From Exiguobacterium qingdaonense (GTDB lineage Bacteria; Bacillota; Bacilli; Exiguobacteriales; Exiguobacteriaceae), in the NCBI RefSeq assembly GCF_018617855.1, contig NZ_JACSKY010000008.1, positions 1-64,000 of the forward strand: a stretch of DNA of 64,000 nucleotides, written 5' to 3'. Of the stretch, positions 25,173 to 34,250 are shown one piece after another. Each line of letters begins with the position of its first letter. The first letter of the stretch is position 1. A program made the position numbers and the translations under genes. Below the pieces are notes generated by a model, which ran no database searches, was not told the DNA's origin, and was given only the letters and a program-made list of their open reading frames with translations.

Positions 25173-26285
25173 TTATGAGACTTCTGTGTCTTCGGTAACG
25201 GTCGCCATGTACGTGTCCGGTCGACTCGCATCAAACGGCTCGTTCACCCACATGATCGTCACCATGTCTTTTGAACCTGTATTTTCAATATGATGGACAT
25301 AACCAGGCGGGATATCGACGACTTCAAGTCGTTCTTCGCTGACATGAAATGAAAGGGTCTGATCGCCGTCCATCGTCCGAAGTCGAATGACACCTTCCCC
25401 ACTTACGACGATGAACTGCTCATGTTTTGATTCGTGCCAATGTTCTCCCTTCGTGATACCTGGTTTCGCTACGTTTACCGACACTTGACCACGATCGGGT
25501 GTCTTGAAAAGCTCCGTAAACGACCCTCGCATGTCTTGATGCGTCGTGAGCGGGGTCACCATCTTTTCTCTCGGTAAGTAACTCAAATAAGTGCTATACA
25601 ATTTTTTGATGAATGGGTCGGACACATCGGGTATGCCTCTCGCCGCGCGGACGACATTAAACGATTCAATCGTTCGGACGAGGTCGAACAGGGTGACTTG
25701 ATGGGTCGGTACTTCGGGGTCGACCTGTCCTTCTCGGTCGAGTGTCTCTAAAAAGGAGGCGACGACGTCGTCGATATGAGCGAGCGTCAACACGCGGTCG
25801 GGATGTGTGATGGTGACCTCTTCCCCTCGTGCGATCTGATAACAAAATGTGGTGACGGCACTATTATAAAAAGGACGCCCCCACTTCCCAAACAAGTTCG
25901 GGAGCCGATAGATGTAGACCGCGGCACCACTCCGTTTTTCGTATAGACGCAAGATGTCTTCGGCGGCCCGTTTGCTATTGCCGTAAGGATGATTCTCGGT
26001 CGCTTGAATCGAGGAGGCAAAGATGATGGGGACCGGATTATACGAGAGTAACTCGGTCGCGACCACTTCGGTCAAATCGACATTGCCTTCAGTGAACTCC
26101 TCCAATCGCTCCGGACGGTTCACCCCTGCCAAATGAAAGACGATGTCCGCCCGACGGATTGATTCACTCCGTTCGATAGGAGATGTCGAGCGGGTGATCG
26201 GGAGAACGTGATGCCCGTTCCGTTCTAATGCATGTACGACATGTCTTCCTAAAAAACCGTTCGCACCGGTGACGACGATGTCCAT
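25173..26285 (-). CDS. capF: CapF-like bifunctional SDR reductase with C-terminal cupin (UDP-L-FucNAc pathway)
   Basis: From ATG 26285 (GAGGAGG upstream) the protein is 370 residues: an NAD(P)-binding SDR domain (MDIVVTGANGFLGRHVVHAL, about 1-240) and a cupin domain (about 250-365) with metal-ligand histidines in GEHWHESKHEQFIVVSGEG and VHHIEN. This two-domain layout is specific to CapF/WbjC, which performs the epimerase and reductase step between CapE and CapG in UDP-N-acetyl-L-fucosamine synthesis. Both partners (capE 28655-29698, capG 30445-31596) are in the locus. The start lies inside the end of the ATP-grasp gene. Confidence 0.9.
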   Translation of the reverse strand: MDIVVTGANGFLGRHVVHALERNGHHVLPITRSTSPIERSESIRRADIVFHLAGVNRPERLEEFTEGNVDLTEVVATELLSYNPVPIIFASSIQATENHPYGNSKRAAEDILRLYEKRSGAAVYIYRLPNLFGKWGRPFYNSAVTTFCYQIARGEEVTITHPDRVLTLAHIDDVVASFLETLDREGQVDPEVPTHQVTLFDLVRTIESFNVVRAARGIPDVSDPFIKKLYSTYLSYLPREKMVTPLTTHQDMRGSFTELFKTPDRGQVSVNVAKPGITKGEHWHESKHEQFIVVSGEGVIRLRTMDGDQTLSFHVSEERLEVVDIPPGYVHHIENTGSKDMVTIMWVNEPFDASRPDTYMATVTEDTEVS

Positions 26286-27505
26286 GTGGTTTCCTCCTCT
26301 ACATCGTTTGGTGTGATTTGAAGGGTTATCCATCGTTCCGGCTCGTTCAAGAGTCGAGTCATCGCCTCCACATCCTTGAACCGAAGAATCAAACTGCCGA
26401 GTGCCCGGTTCGCTCCTTCAAAGCGAGGGACGGTCGCCCCAATCTCATAGCGTAAAAAAGATTGCATAATCGAATAATCATCATGTATATAACGGATACC
26501 CATGAACCGTCCCTCTTGTTGACTTCCTAAAATGAAGTAAGCGGACGGTACTTTGACCGGCTCCATGACAAGTGCGACCGGTCGATTCAACGCCATATCA
26601 ATCGTGGCCTGCACCAAATCGACGCCTGTTGCCTGTTCAATGATTTGCGGAATGTAGTTGCCCCCGTTTCGTGGACCGATATCCATCAAATAAACTTCCT
26701 CACCTTTCACGAAGATATCAAAGTTTAGCGGTCCGTTCCGAAGTCCGACCCGCGCGATCATTCGCTGTAATGTGTCATGAACTCGGTCGAGTACGTCTGC
26801 GGGATGCAGACTCGGGAAACTGGCGCTGACCGGGGCAAAGGGATTCACCCCCCGTTCGTTGAAATGGCTGTTTCCGAAACAACGAAAGACGAGTTGGCCG
26901 TCTACGATAAACCCGTCTCCGGCGACTTGGTAACCGTCTCGACGGATGAACTCTTCCACGACGACTTCATCTCCGAACGACGTCTCGAGTGCGGCGGACA
27001 CTTGTTGGCGAAGCCGGTCTGCCCCCTCCTCAACCTGCCATTTACTAATCCCTTTACTACCTGAGGCATCCGCAGGTTTGATGACGAACTCTCCTTTGAC
27101 GTCTCGTAACGCGGTCACGGCCGATTCGACATCCGTGAACGCATACGTTTTCGGGACCGGGAAGTCATGATCGCGTAAAAATGTTCGAAATTTCGCTTTA
27201 TTCGTCAACGTCTCGACCGCATGAAGCGGATTTCCGTTCAATCCAAGTGCCTCTCCGACATAGGCTGCAGTCCGGGCGGCCGGATCTGATGCGTACGCCA
27301 ACACCCCGTCGATGTGTTCTAACCTTGCGATGTCGAGCACACGCTCTCGGTCGAGGGAGCTGATGCAATAATAACGGTCCGCCACTTCGCGCCCGGGATT
27401 GTCTGGTAAGTAATCACAAAGGATTGTGAAAATCCCCTGTTCTTTTGCTTTTTGGATGACGGGGATTTGATGCATCGCCCCTCCGAGCAACATGAGCTTC
27501 AGCAT
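26249..27505 (-). CDS. ATP-grasp domain ligase of the polysaccharide locus
   Basis: From ATG 27505 (AAGGAG 9 bases upstream) the protein is 418 residues. A Rossmann-like N-domain (MLKLMLLGGAMHQIPVIQKAKEQGIFTILCDY) is followed by ATP-grasp motifs: TNKAKFRTFLRDHDFPVPKTY, FVIKPADASGSKGIS, EEFIRRDGYQVAGDGFIVDG and the metal-binding end LNFDIFVKGEEVYLMDIGPRNGGNYIP. These enzymes join a carboxylate to an amine with ATP. Given the aminotransferase for a 4-amino sugar nearby, it may attach an amino acid or other acid to Qui4N; that is inference. The C-terminal 12 residues overlap capF. Confidence 0.85.
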   Translation of the reverse strand: MLKLMLLGGAMHQIPVIQKAKEQGIFTILCDYLPDNPGREVADRYYCISSLDRERVLDIARLEHIDGVLAYASDPAARTAAYVGEALGLNGNPLHAVETLTNKAKFRTFLRDHDFPVPKTYAFTDVESAVTALRDVKGEFVIKPADASGSKGISKWQVEEGADRLRQQVSAALETSFGDEVVVEEFIRRDGYQVAGDGFIVDGQLVFRCFGNSHFNERGVNPFAPVSASFPSLHPADVLDRVHDTLQRMIARVGLRNGPLNFDIFVKGEEVYLMDIGPRNGGNYIPQIIEQATGVDLVQATIDMALNRPVALVMEPVKVPSAYFILGSQQEGRFMGIRYIHDDYSIMQSFLRYEIGATVPRFEGANRALGSLILRFKDVEAMTRLLNEPERWITLQITPNDVEEETTWTSSSPVRTVF

Positions 27506-28649
27506 GATGAGCGTCTCCTTTACGAGTGAGTGGTTGAACGAGGTCCGCATAGACTTTCGCGGTATTTTCGTTTAAGCGGTGTGAGACATACTGTTTCGAG
27601 AGTCGACCATGGTCGGTCAACCGTTCGGGGTCATCCACATACCGTCTGACTTGTGCGGCCAAAGCCGATGCCGTCGGTTCGCATTTGTAACAGTTGATTC
27701 CTTCATGGAGATGACGGTCGACGTTATCGACCTCGTGACTCACGACGATCCCCATCCCGGAAGCACATGCCTCGATGATGGTCAGATTTCCGTTCGAATA
27801 GGTCGCCGGCAGAACCAAAATATCGGATGTATGATACACGCGATGCAGGTCCTCCCATGACTGGATGTCATCGAGAAACGTGACATCTTGTACGTCATGG
27901 TCTTCGATGTAACGTCGACACGCTTCTGCCAAATGACCTTCTTGATTCATCGAAAGCGAGAGATGTGGATATTCTTCCTTTAACCTGCTATACGCCTCGA
28001 GTGCGACGAGTGGTTGGTATCGTTCAATCAATCGGTTGGCAAACAGCAATCGAATCGGGTCCCCTCGTCTCTTCTGTCGAAGCGGATGCTGCATGTGCGC
28101 TTCAATATCGATCGGGTAAGGGACACTGACGACTTGTCGCTCGAGGAAACCGAACTCTTCGATGAACTGCTTCCGGGCGACATTTCCCATCCCAAACAAT
28201 AAGTCCGCTCGTTTGAACAATCGATAGATCCCGTTCGTTTTGCGTGGCGCATCCGCTTTAGACAACAACACGGACTCTCCACAATCTTCACTAGTGACGT
28301 TTCGAATCGGTTCGCTCATCACGACGACCCGGATCCCGAACCATTTGGCGATATGCAAGATGATCGCGTGGAATGGTGTGAATCCCGCCAATAACAGCAC
28401 GTCCGGTCGAAACCGTATGAGTTGGGTCAAGACGTCGAACGAGAAGTAGTTTGTCCGTCTCGAATAGATGGTGTGTCGCATGACCCGACAGCGTGACCCG
28501 AGCGGGACTTTCCACCAGGCCGGTCGCCGATCGGTCAATCGTTCATAAAACCAAAACTCAGCATCGAAGTGCGTCTGTAGCGACTCACAAAACTTGACTT
28601 GATAAGGAGCGGCGATATTAGATAAAAAGACGAGTCGTTGTTTTGTCAT
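27414..28649 (-). CDS. Glycosyltransferase family 4-like (GT-B fold)
   Basis: I favour ATG 28649 (GGGTGA upstream); the alternative GTG at 28658 overlaps the capE stop. About 411 residues. N-domain begins QRLVFLSNIAAPYQVKFCESL; the C-terminal nucleotide-binding domain has IRLLFANRLIERYQPLVALEAYSRL, VTFLDDIQSWEDLHRVYHTSDILVLPATYSNGNLTIIEACASGMGIVVS, the E(x7)E-like motif of GT4 (here NLTIIEA). The start of the family (GG.A) is not classical. It is likely to act on the repeat unit in the cytoplasm. Its last 30 residues overlap the ATP-grasp gene by 92 bases, which is unusually long. Confidence 0.82.
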   Translation of the reverse strand: MTKQRLVFLSNIAAPYQVKFCESLQTHFDAEFWFYERLTDRRPAWWKVPLGSRCRVMRHTIYSRRTNYFSFDVLTQLIRFRPDVLLLAGFTPFHAIILHIAKWFGIRVVVMSEPIRNVTSEDCGESVLLSKADAPRKTNGIYRLFKRADLLFGMGNVARKQFIEEFGFLERQVVSVPYPIDIEAHMQHPLRQKRRGDPIRLLFANRLIERYQPLVALEAYSRLKEEYPHLSLSMNQEGHLAEACRRYIEDHDVQDVTFLDDIQSWEDLHRVYHTSDILVLPATYSNGNLTIIEACASGMGIVVSHEVDNVDRHLHEGINCYKCEPTASALAAQVRRYVDDPERLTDHGRLSKQYVSHRLNENTAKVYADLVQPLTRKGDAHHAEAHVARRGDASNPRHPKSKRTGDFHNPL

Positions 28650-28654
28650 CTCCG

Positions 28655-29698
28655 TCACCCGATCCGTTTAGCAGAAGTGGGGACTGTCCAGTTCGACAAC
28701 TCGTGTTGGATGTACGGTAATTTCAATAAGAGCTCTTTCACTTCTTCCACATCGAGTTGTCTCGTGTTGTTCGAATTGTACTCCCCTTGTGCCGTCAACT
28801 CTTTACTTCCTTCGCTGAAATACTTGTCATAGTTCAAATCACGGTTATCCGCCGGGACACGGAAGAATCCACCCATATCTTCAGATACGACGTTTTCTTC
28901 TCGTGTCATCAATGTCTCGAACGCCTTCTCACCATGACGGGTACCGATGACTTTGGTCGGAAGGTCGACACCAAACAACTGCTTCAACGCCTCGGCGAGC
29001 ACGCCGATTGTCGAGGCCGGTGATTTTTGAACCATGATATCTCCGGCGTGGGCGTGGTGAAAGGCGAAGACGACGAGTTCGACCGCATCGGCCAGACTCA
29101 TTAAGAATCGGGTCATGAGCGGGTCGGTGACGGTGAGTGGTTCACCTTTTTTGATTTGTTCGACGAACAGCGGGATGACCGACCCTCGGGATGCCATGAC
29201 GTTCCCGTAACGCGTCCCACAGATGAGCGTCCGATTCGGACCGACCGCACGTGCTTTGGCGACGAACACTTTTTCCATCATCGCCTTCGAGATCCCCATC
29301 GCATTGATCGGATAGGCCGCCTTGTCCGTCGAAAGACAAATCACTTTTTCGACGCCCGCTTCGATGGCCGCGTTCAGTACGTTCTCTGTACCGAGTATGT
29401 TCGTTTTGACCGCCTCAATCGGAAAAAATTCGCATGAAGGGACTTGCTTCAACGCCGCCGCGTGAAAGACGTAATCCACGCCATACATGGCATTTTTGAC
29501 ACTGTTCGGGTCACGCACGTCACCGATGTAAAACTTCAACTTATCGTGGTGATAACGATTGCGGATATCTTCCTGTTTTTTTTCATCACGTGAGAAGATG
29601 CGAATCTCTTTGATGTCCGTATCGAGAAATCGTTCCATCACGGCGTTCCCGAACGATCCGGTACCGCCCGTAATGAGTAATGTTTTGTCGGAAAACAT
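28655..29698 (-). CDS. capE: CapE-like UDP-GlcNAc 4,6-dehydratase / 5-epimerase
   Basis: The 347-residue SDR protein starts MFSDKTLLITGGTGSFGNAVMERFLDTDIKEIRIFSRDEKKQEDIRNRY, which is diagnostic of the CapE/WbjB/FlaA1 class, with HAAALKQVP, the catalytic STDKA and the NAMGISKAMMEKVF (Tyr replaced by Met in the YxxxK site, as is typical of this class with Lys kept). It makes the UDP-4-keto-6-deoxy-L-hexosamine used by CapF. AAGGAG lies before the ATG. It is the first gene after a 125-base gap holding the repeated 20-bp motif, so it probably heads a second transcription unit. Confidence 0.92.
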   Translation of the reverse strand: MFSDKTLLITGGTGSFGNAVMERFLDTDIKEIRIFSRDEKKQEDIRNRYHHDKLKFYIGDVRDPNSVKNAMYGVDYVFHAAALKQVPSCEFFPIEAVKTNILGTENVLNAAIEAGVEKVICLSTDKAAYPINAMGISKAMMEKVFVAKARAVGPNRTLICGTRYGNVMASRGSVIPLFVEQIKKGEPLTVTDPLMTRFLMSLADAVELVVFAFHHAHAGDIMVQKSPASTIGVLAEALKQLFGVDLPTKVIGTRHGEKAFETLMTREENVVSEDMGGFFRVPADNRDLNYDKYFSEGSKELTAQGEYNSNNTRQLDVEEVKELLLKLPYIQHELSNWTVPTSAKRIG

Positions 29699-29800
29699 AA
29701 GGAGGCTCCTTTCTGCGCTGTCTATTCATTGGTGTAGGAGTTGGGTATGTCATCATTTACCCGTCTCGTCCTGATTGAATTGGTAACTTAATGGAAACCA

Positions 29801-29820
29801 TTATCATTTTTTCGCAACAT
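29801..29820 (-). repeat. Copy A of a 20-bp motif upstream of capE
   Basis: The minus strand reads ATGTTGCGAAAAAATGATAA. The same 20 bases recur at 37912-37931 upstream of cpsC. In this copy TAATGGTTTCCATTA follows, a small inverted repeat. Position: 102 bases before the capE ATG. Candidate operator, promoter or leader element. Confidence 0.7.
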
Positions 29821-29823
29821 GCA

Positions 29824-30441
29824 TCATCTTCTTTTTTCAGTAGGTCGGGGCGTCGGATGCGTCCCTTCGACGATCCCTTCCCGGAGAATCACGTTTCGGA
29901 TGGTCAGGGCGATGCAGCGCATGTCGAACCAAAAGCTCATCTGTCGCACGTATTCCCCGTCGAGTTTTGCTTTCACCTCGATCGGGAGCTCATCGCGTCC
30001 CTTCACCTGTGCCCACCCCGTCAATCCAGGCAGCGCTTCTGTCGCCCCCACTTGCCGCCGCGCCTCGACCAAATCGTCTTGATTCCAAAGCGCCGGTCTC
30101 GGTCCGACGATGGCCATCTCTCCTTTTAAAATGTTCACGAGCTGTGGCAATTCATCGAGGCTCGTCTTTCGCAGAAACGCTCCGATACGCGTGATATGTT
30201 TCGTAGAATCGTTAAACAGGTGTGTTGGAACATCGTTCGGTGTGTCTTGGTGCATCGTGCGAAACTTATACATCCAAAATCGCTTCTCTTTCTCGCCGAT
30301 CCGCTCTTGTTTGAAAAAGACCGGCCCTTTCGAATCCAACTTGATTAAACATGCGATTAACAGAAAGAATGGTGCGAGAAGAAGAAGGGCCGACCCGCTA
30401 AGTGTGGTGTCAAAGATGCGCTTGAACGTTTCATAGCTCAT
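29824..30441 (-). CDS. Initiating undecaprenyl-phosphate sugar transferase
   Basis: The 205-residue protein (AGGAGG before the ATG) has one hydrophobic helix near residues 16-36 (SALLLLAPFFLLIACLIKL) and the conserved catalytic block of the PglC/WbaP family: SKGPVFFKQERIG, FWMYKFRTM, TRIGAFLRKTSLDELPQLVNILKGEM(A)IVGPRP and LPGLTGWAQVKGRD. It transfers the first sugar phosphate to undecaprenyl phosphate. The short one-helix type often uses a deoxyaminosugar such as UDP-FucNAc or QuiNAc, in line with the CapEFG pathway here. It is the last gene before the 125-base gap. Confidence 0.92.
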   Translation of the reverse strand: MSYETFKRIFDTTLSGSALLLLAPFFLLIACLIKLDSKGPVFFKQERIGEKEKRFWMYKFRTMHQDTPNDVPTHLFNDSTKHITRIGAFLRKTSLDELPQLVNILKGEMAIVGPRPALWNQDDLVEARRQVGATEALPGLTGWAQVKGRDELPIEVKAKLDGEYVRQMSFWFDMRCIALTIRNVILREGIVEGTHPTPRPTEKRR

Positions 30442-30444
30442 CTG

Positions 30445-31596
30445 TCACACCTCCTTTTTTTCGGTCGGCATCCCGTCTCGTTTCCACACTTCCCGCATGA
30501 CGTAATCCGTGTAGGACAACAAGATGCGCAACACTTTATCCGAGACGTTCGGCATCGCGTAATCGTTCACGAGTCGCATCGGCCCCTCTGTCTCCTCTAA
30601 GATACGTAGCGCCTGTAGCACTCGATCTTGTTTCAATCCGACCATCATCGCCGTCCCTTCTTCCATCGCCTCCGGACGTTCGTGCGCTTGGCGGATATTC
30701 AGTCCTTTTATGCCGAGAATCGAACTCTCCTCGCTGATTGTTCCGCTGTCCGAGAGCACCGCCTTCGCATGAATCTGCAAGTGAACGTAGTCGTTAAATC
30801 CGAGTGGCTTGAGCGTACGGATGTTCGGGTGAAGCGTCACCCCGCTCTCCCGAATCCGCTTTGCCGTCCGTGGATGGGTGCTGACGATGATCGGCAGTTG
30901 ATAGGTCGACGCGACCGCATTGAGCGTATCGACCAAATCGAAGAAGTTCACGTCGTCGCTTATGTTCTCATCGCGATGGGCCGACACGACGAAGTATGTC
31001 CCCCGTTCAAGATCAAGTCGCTCAAGTATGTCCGACCGCTCAATCTTTTCACGCTGTCGATGCAACACTTCATACATCGGACTCCCTGTTTTGATGATGC
31101 GGTCTGACGGCAACCCTTCACGAAGAAGGTATTCGCGGGCGATGTCGCTATAGGTGAGATTGATGTCCGCGATATGGTCGACGATGCGTCGATTCGTCTC
31201 TTCCGGGACGCGTTCGTCAAAACATCGATTCCCTGCTTCCATGTGGAAAATCGGGATGCGATGCCGCTTTGCGGCGATCGCTGCGAGACAGCTGTTCGTA
31301 TCTCCAAGCAGTAACACCGCATCCGGTCGTTCTGTCGCTAAAATAGGGTCGACTGCGATAAGGATGTTGCCAATCGTCGCCGTCGGACCGTCTGCGGACG
31401 CGTCTAAAATATAATCCGGTGTACGTAGTCCGAAATCTTCGAAGAATATCTCGTTTAATTCGTAGTCATAGTTTTGTCCCGTATGAACGAGAACATGATC
31501 AATCGCCTCCGATGTTTCGAGTCGTGCCATCACCGCAGATAATCGAATGATCTCTGGGCGTGTCCCTACAATCGTCATGACTTTGAGTCGTTTCAT
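30445..31596 (-). CDS. capG: CapG-like UDP-N-acetyl 2-epimerase (UDP-L-FucNAc pathway)
   Basis: The 383-residue GT-B-like epimerase starts MKRLKVMTIVGTRPEIIRLSAVMARL and contains GDTNSCLAAIAAKRHRIPIFHMEAGNRCFDERVPEETNR (catalytic acidic residues), YVVSAHRDEN and LSDSGTISEES, the UDP-GlcNAc 2-epimerase signature. Blocks such as HTGQNYDYELNEIFFEDF match the CapG/WbjD/FnlC branch, which produces UDP-L-FucNAc, better than MnaA. It ends 4 bases before the sugar transferase start and belongs to the same operon. Confidence 0.88.
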   Translation of the reverse strand: MKRLKVMTIVGTRPEIIRLSAVMARLETSEAIDHVLVHTGQNYDYELNEIFFEDFGLRTPDYILDASADGPTATIGNILIAVDPILATERPDAVLLLGDTNSCLAAIAAKRHRIPIFHMEAGNRCFDERVPEETNRRIVDHIADINLTYSDIAREYLLREGLPSDRIIKTGSPMYEVLHRQREKIERSDILERLDLERGTYFVVSAHRDENISDDVNFFDLVDTLNAVASTYQLPIIVSTHPRTAKRIRESGVTLHPNIRTLKPLGFNDYVHLQIHAKAVLSDSGTISEESSILGIKGLNIRQAHERPEAMEEGTAMMVGLKQDRVLQALRILEETEGPMRLVNDYAMPNVSDKVLRILLSYTDYVMREVWKRDGMPTEKKEV

Positions 31597-31607
31597 GTCA
31601 TTCCCTC

Positions 31608-33170
31608 CTAGGATGTGTGGTGTATGGAAAGGATACGTAGTTTCAGTTGGGCGAACACTTGACGGAACATGGCTTTTTCCGTCTTGTTAAACGCAAGATT
31701 CCACATGATCAGCGCATACATACAAATTAGAAGAAGTCCCTTCGTACAGAAACCGAACCAGTTCGATGCGGGAAAGAAGAATTGAATCCCCCAGCCGATG
31801 AACGTGTAAAGGAGTAACCCGGGTAACAGTTTCAGGTGACACATCCGGAAAAAATGAAGGATATCGAGTCCGAGCACTCGGTGATAAATGATGTTCATAT
31901 AAAGGACGAGTCCGATGACGTTGCCTATACAGATGGCAATGGCAGCACCGATCGGTCCGTAATATGGAATTAAAATCGGGGATAATGTCATGCTGATCAA
32001 CGCTACGATGAGGGAAGCGATCGCCCGATACTTCACCTTGTTTTCAGCGATGAGTGTCGTATTGCCAATGTCTTGCGTCAATGTGATAAGACTCGGGACG
32101 ATCAGCAACAACGCGATGACGTAAGAATCTTCAAATGCCGGACCGACCCATAAATCCATAAATTCCCGACCGAGGACTAAAAAAGTAGTGAGAATCAACC
32201 CGACGATATAGAGCTGGATTCGACCGATGCGAATGAACAGCTCCCCGATTGCCGCCCGGTCGTTTCGCGACAACATCCGACTCACTTTCGGTAGAAATAA
32301 AAAGCCGAGAGCCGAGGCGATCGTCCACACGTAACCTTCGATGACCATTCCGATTGAGAAGAGCGCGATGGAGGCGCTACCGGCTAAAATCCCTAATAGA
32401 CTCGGTGTGATGTTGAGAACGAAACGCTGTGCCACCAGCGTGACCGTACTCCAAGACGTGAAACTGAAAATGTCTTTATACATCCCCTTCTCCCGATTTC
32501 GAAAATGGGCTCGGACGAGTGTTTTCCGACGGATGAATAGGTACTCGATCAAGAGGACGACTGTTCCGACGAGAGCATTGACGACGACGAGCGCATACAG
32601 TCCATATCCGAGTAGGAGTGCGGTGACCATCAAGGCGACCGTAGCTACTTTTTCAGCAAGGTGAAGCGCACTCGAGAAAAGGAACTGTTCATGGGACACG
32701 AGAATCCCGGAGAACGGCTTTGTCGGGAAGGAGATGACGATAAAGAGTCCTGCCACGATATAGAGCACTTTCAACTGCTCAAGCTCGGTCGAAGTCAAAC
32801 CCGCATAAATCGAGTCGAGAAAGAAGTAGACGGTTGTGAGGATGAAGAACAAGATGATTGAGATGGCGATGAACAGCTTATACGCGATGCCTAAGAAGCG
32901 AGCTGCCCGCTCATGATCTCCTTCAGCTATATATTTACTCATGAATCGTGATACGGCTGCGTCGAGCCCGAAGTCCATCGCGAACATACTGATGAGAGAG
33001 ATCGTCAACATGTATAACCCGTAACTCGCTTGCCCGATCTCATGAATCATCCATGGCGTGTAGATGAGCCCGGACAAGATCCCGAAAAAGATTTGCGTAT
33101 ACGACATGAGCGCTCCCATTTTGATTTTTCGATTGCTGCTCGCTTCATCGACCGTCATACGTGTGGACAC
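31608..33170 (-). CDS. wzx: Wzx-type polysaccharide flippase (MOP superfamily)
   Basis: About 520 residues with 12-14 TM segments spread along the whole length, starting MGALMSYTQIFFGILSGLIYTPWMIHEIGQASYGLYML, typical of the oligosaccharide flippase family (TQI...GLYTPWMI...G...YGL). It moves undecaprenyl-linked repeat units across the membrane. I selected GTG 33170, which has AGGAGG 8 bases upstream; ATG 33158 with GAGAGG 11 bases upstream is nearly as good. The gene follows the polymerase gene by 18 bases. Confidence 0.88.
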   Translation of the reverse strand: MSTRMTVDEASSNRKIKMGALMSYTQIFFGILSGLIYTPWMIHEIGQASYGLYMLTISLISMFAMDFGLDAAVSRFMSKYIAEGDHERAARFLGIAYKLFIAISIILFFILTTVYFFLDSIYAGLTSTELEQLKVLYIVAGLFIVISFPTKPFSGILVSHEQFLFSSALHLAEKVATVALMVTALLLGYGLYALVVVNALVGTVVLLIEYLFIRRKTLVRAHFRNREKGMYKDIFSFTSWSTVTLVAQRFVLNITPSLLGILAGSASIALFSIGMVIEGYVWTIASALGFLFLPKVSRMLSRNDRAAIGELFIRIGRIQLYIVGLILTTFLVLGREFMDLWVGPAFEDSYVIALLLIVPSLITLTQDIGNTTLIAENKVKYRAIASLIVALISMTLSPILIPYYGPIGAAIAICIGNVIGLVLYMNIIYHRVLGLDILHFFRMCHLKLLPGLLLYTFIGWGIQFFFPASNWFGFCTKGLLLICMYALIMWNLAFNKTEKAMFRQVFAQLKLRILSIHHTS

Positions 33171-33188
33171 CTCTCCCACCTCCTCGCT

Positions 33189-34235
33189 TTACCAAAAGAA
33201 CGAATACACCGGGGCGTCTCGGATGAATAACAGACCGAGTAACAAGACCGCCGAATAATACACAATTAGCCGTTCGCGCCGTGCGAATGTGACGACAATC
33301 TCTGGAATCATGAGTAGTAAAAAGAGAGAAAAGTATTGGACGAGCCGCATCATGGACGGATTGATAAACGTCAAAGGCAAGAAGCACGCTGCGAGTAATA
33401 ATGCATTGAAGAAATGAATCGCGGCGGGATTGTGTGCCAAAATATCCTCGCGTCGCCAAAGCGCAACAAGCAACACGGTGATTAACATCAAACTGAAGTT
33501 GACGGCGCCCGCCCCGTCCAAGGCGTTATACGTGTCATAACCGGACACTTGAACAAGTAGATCGAAAAAGGTGTTTCTAAACAGGAACAAGCCGATGATG
33601 ACTCCGAACATCGTGATCAAATACGTTTTGGTCAGCTGTTTATTCGCCAAAAAATAGAATGGAAGAAAGATGAACGCCGATTTATGGATCGTCATGGCGA
33701 CGAATACGACCAAGAGGAACCAGCCAAGTTTACGGGTACGGACGAAGTGATAGCCGATGAGTACGACGAGCGCGGTCGCAATCGTCTGGCGAAGTCCGGT
33801 GATGGCGAAAAACTCATAAAATAACACCGAGAAGAGAAGGAAACTGATGAGCGGTTCACTCGAATATTTATAGATGAAATAGCCGAGCGGGATCATGAAG
33901 ATCAAGGCGACAATTACCAAATACGCTTGATAGTCCGTGATCACATATTGCAGGAGGCGTTGAAACAAGTAATAGCCCGGGTCCTCGCTCTCCGTAAACA
34001 CGATTTCAAAGAAACGGTCGGTGAAAGCACCGAGCGGCAACGTTTGCGATTGAAGGAAGAGCGCCTTATATTGTGCGGTGTCATCCCCGACCGTGATATG
34101 CCGGAATCCGGACAAGACAATCCATTGAATCGTGGCGAACGAGACGAACCACCCTCGTCGACTCGAAATATCATGACGCATCAACAGCATCGCCCAACCG
34201 ACCAACATCGCCATATTGATCAAATAGATTGTCAT
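33189..34235 (-). CDS. wzy: Wzy-type polysaccharide polymerase (EpsG family)
   Basis: The 348-residue membrane protein has about 9-10 TM helices and the EpsG signature: FRHITVGDDTAQYKALFLQ near residue 44, EDPGYYLFQRLLQYV, and FFAITGLRQTIATALVVLIGYHF. Proteins of this family join repeat units on the outer face in the Wzx/Wzy system. A clear AAAGGAGG precedes the ATG. It lies between a GT2 and Wzx genes, as expected. Confidence 0.87.
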   Translation of the reverse strand: MTIYLINMAMLVGWAMLLMRHDISSRRGWFVSFATIQWIVLSGFRHITVGDDTAQYKALFLQSQTLPLGAFTDRFFEIVFTESEDPGYYLFQRLLQYVITDYQAYLVIVALIFMIPLGYFIYKYSSEPLISFLLFSVLFYEFFAITGLRQTIATALVVLIGYHFVRTRKLGWFLLVVFVAMTIHKSAFIFLPFYFLANKQLTKTYLITMFGVIIGLFLFRNTFFDLLVQVSGYDTYNALDGAGAVNFSLMLITVLLVALWRREDILAHNPAAIHFFNALLLAACFLPLTFINPSMMRLVQYFSLFLLLMIPEIVVTFARRERLIVYYSAVLLLGLLFIRDAPVYSFFW

Positions 34236-34250
34236 ATCGCTTCCTCCTTT

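Noticed and set aside
29789-29820. Plus-strand terminator TAATGGAAACCATTA with T-run
   Set aside because: The stem is only 6 bp and no plus-strand gene lies upstream; the T-run belongs to the repeated 20-bp motif.
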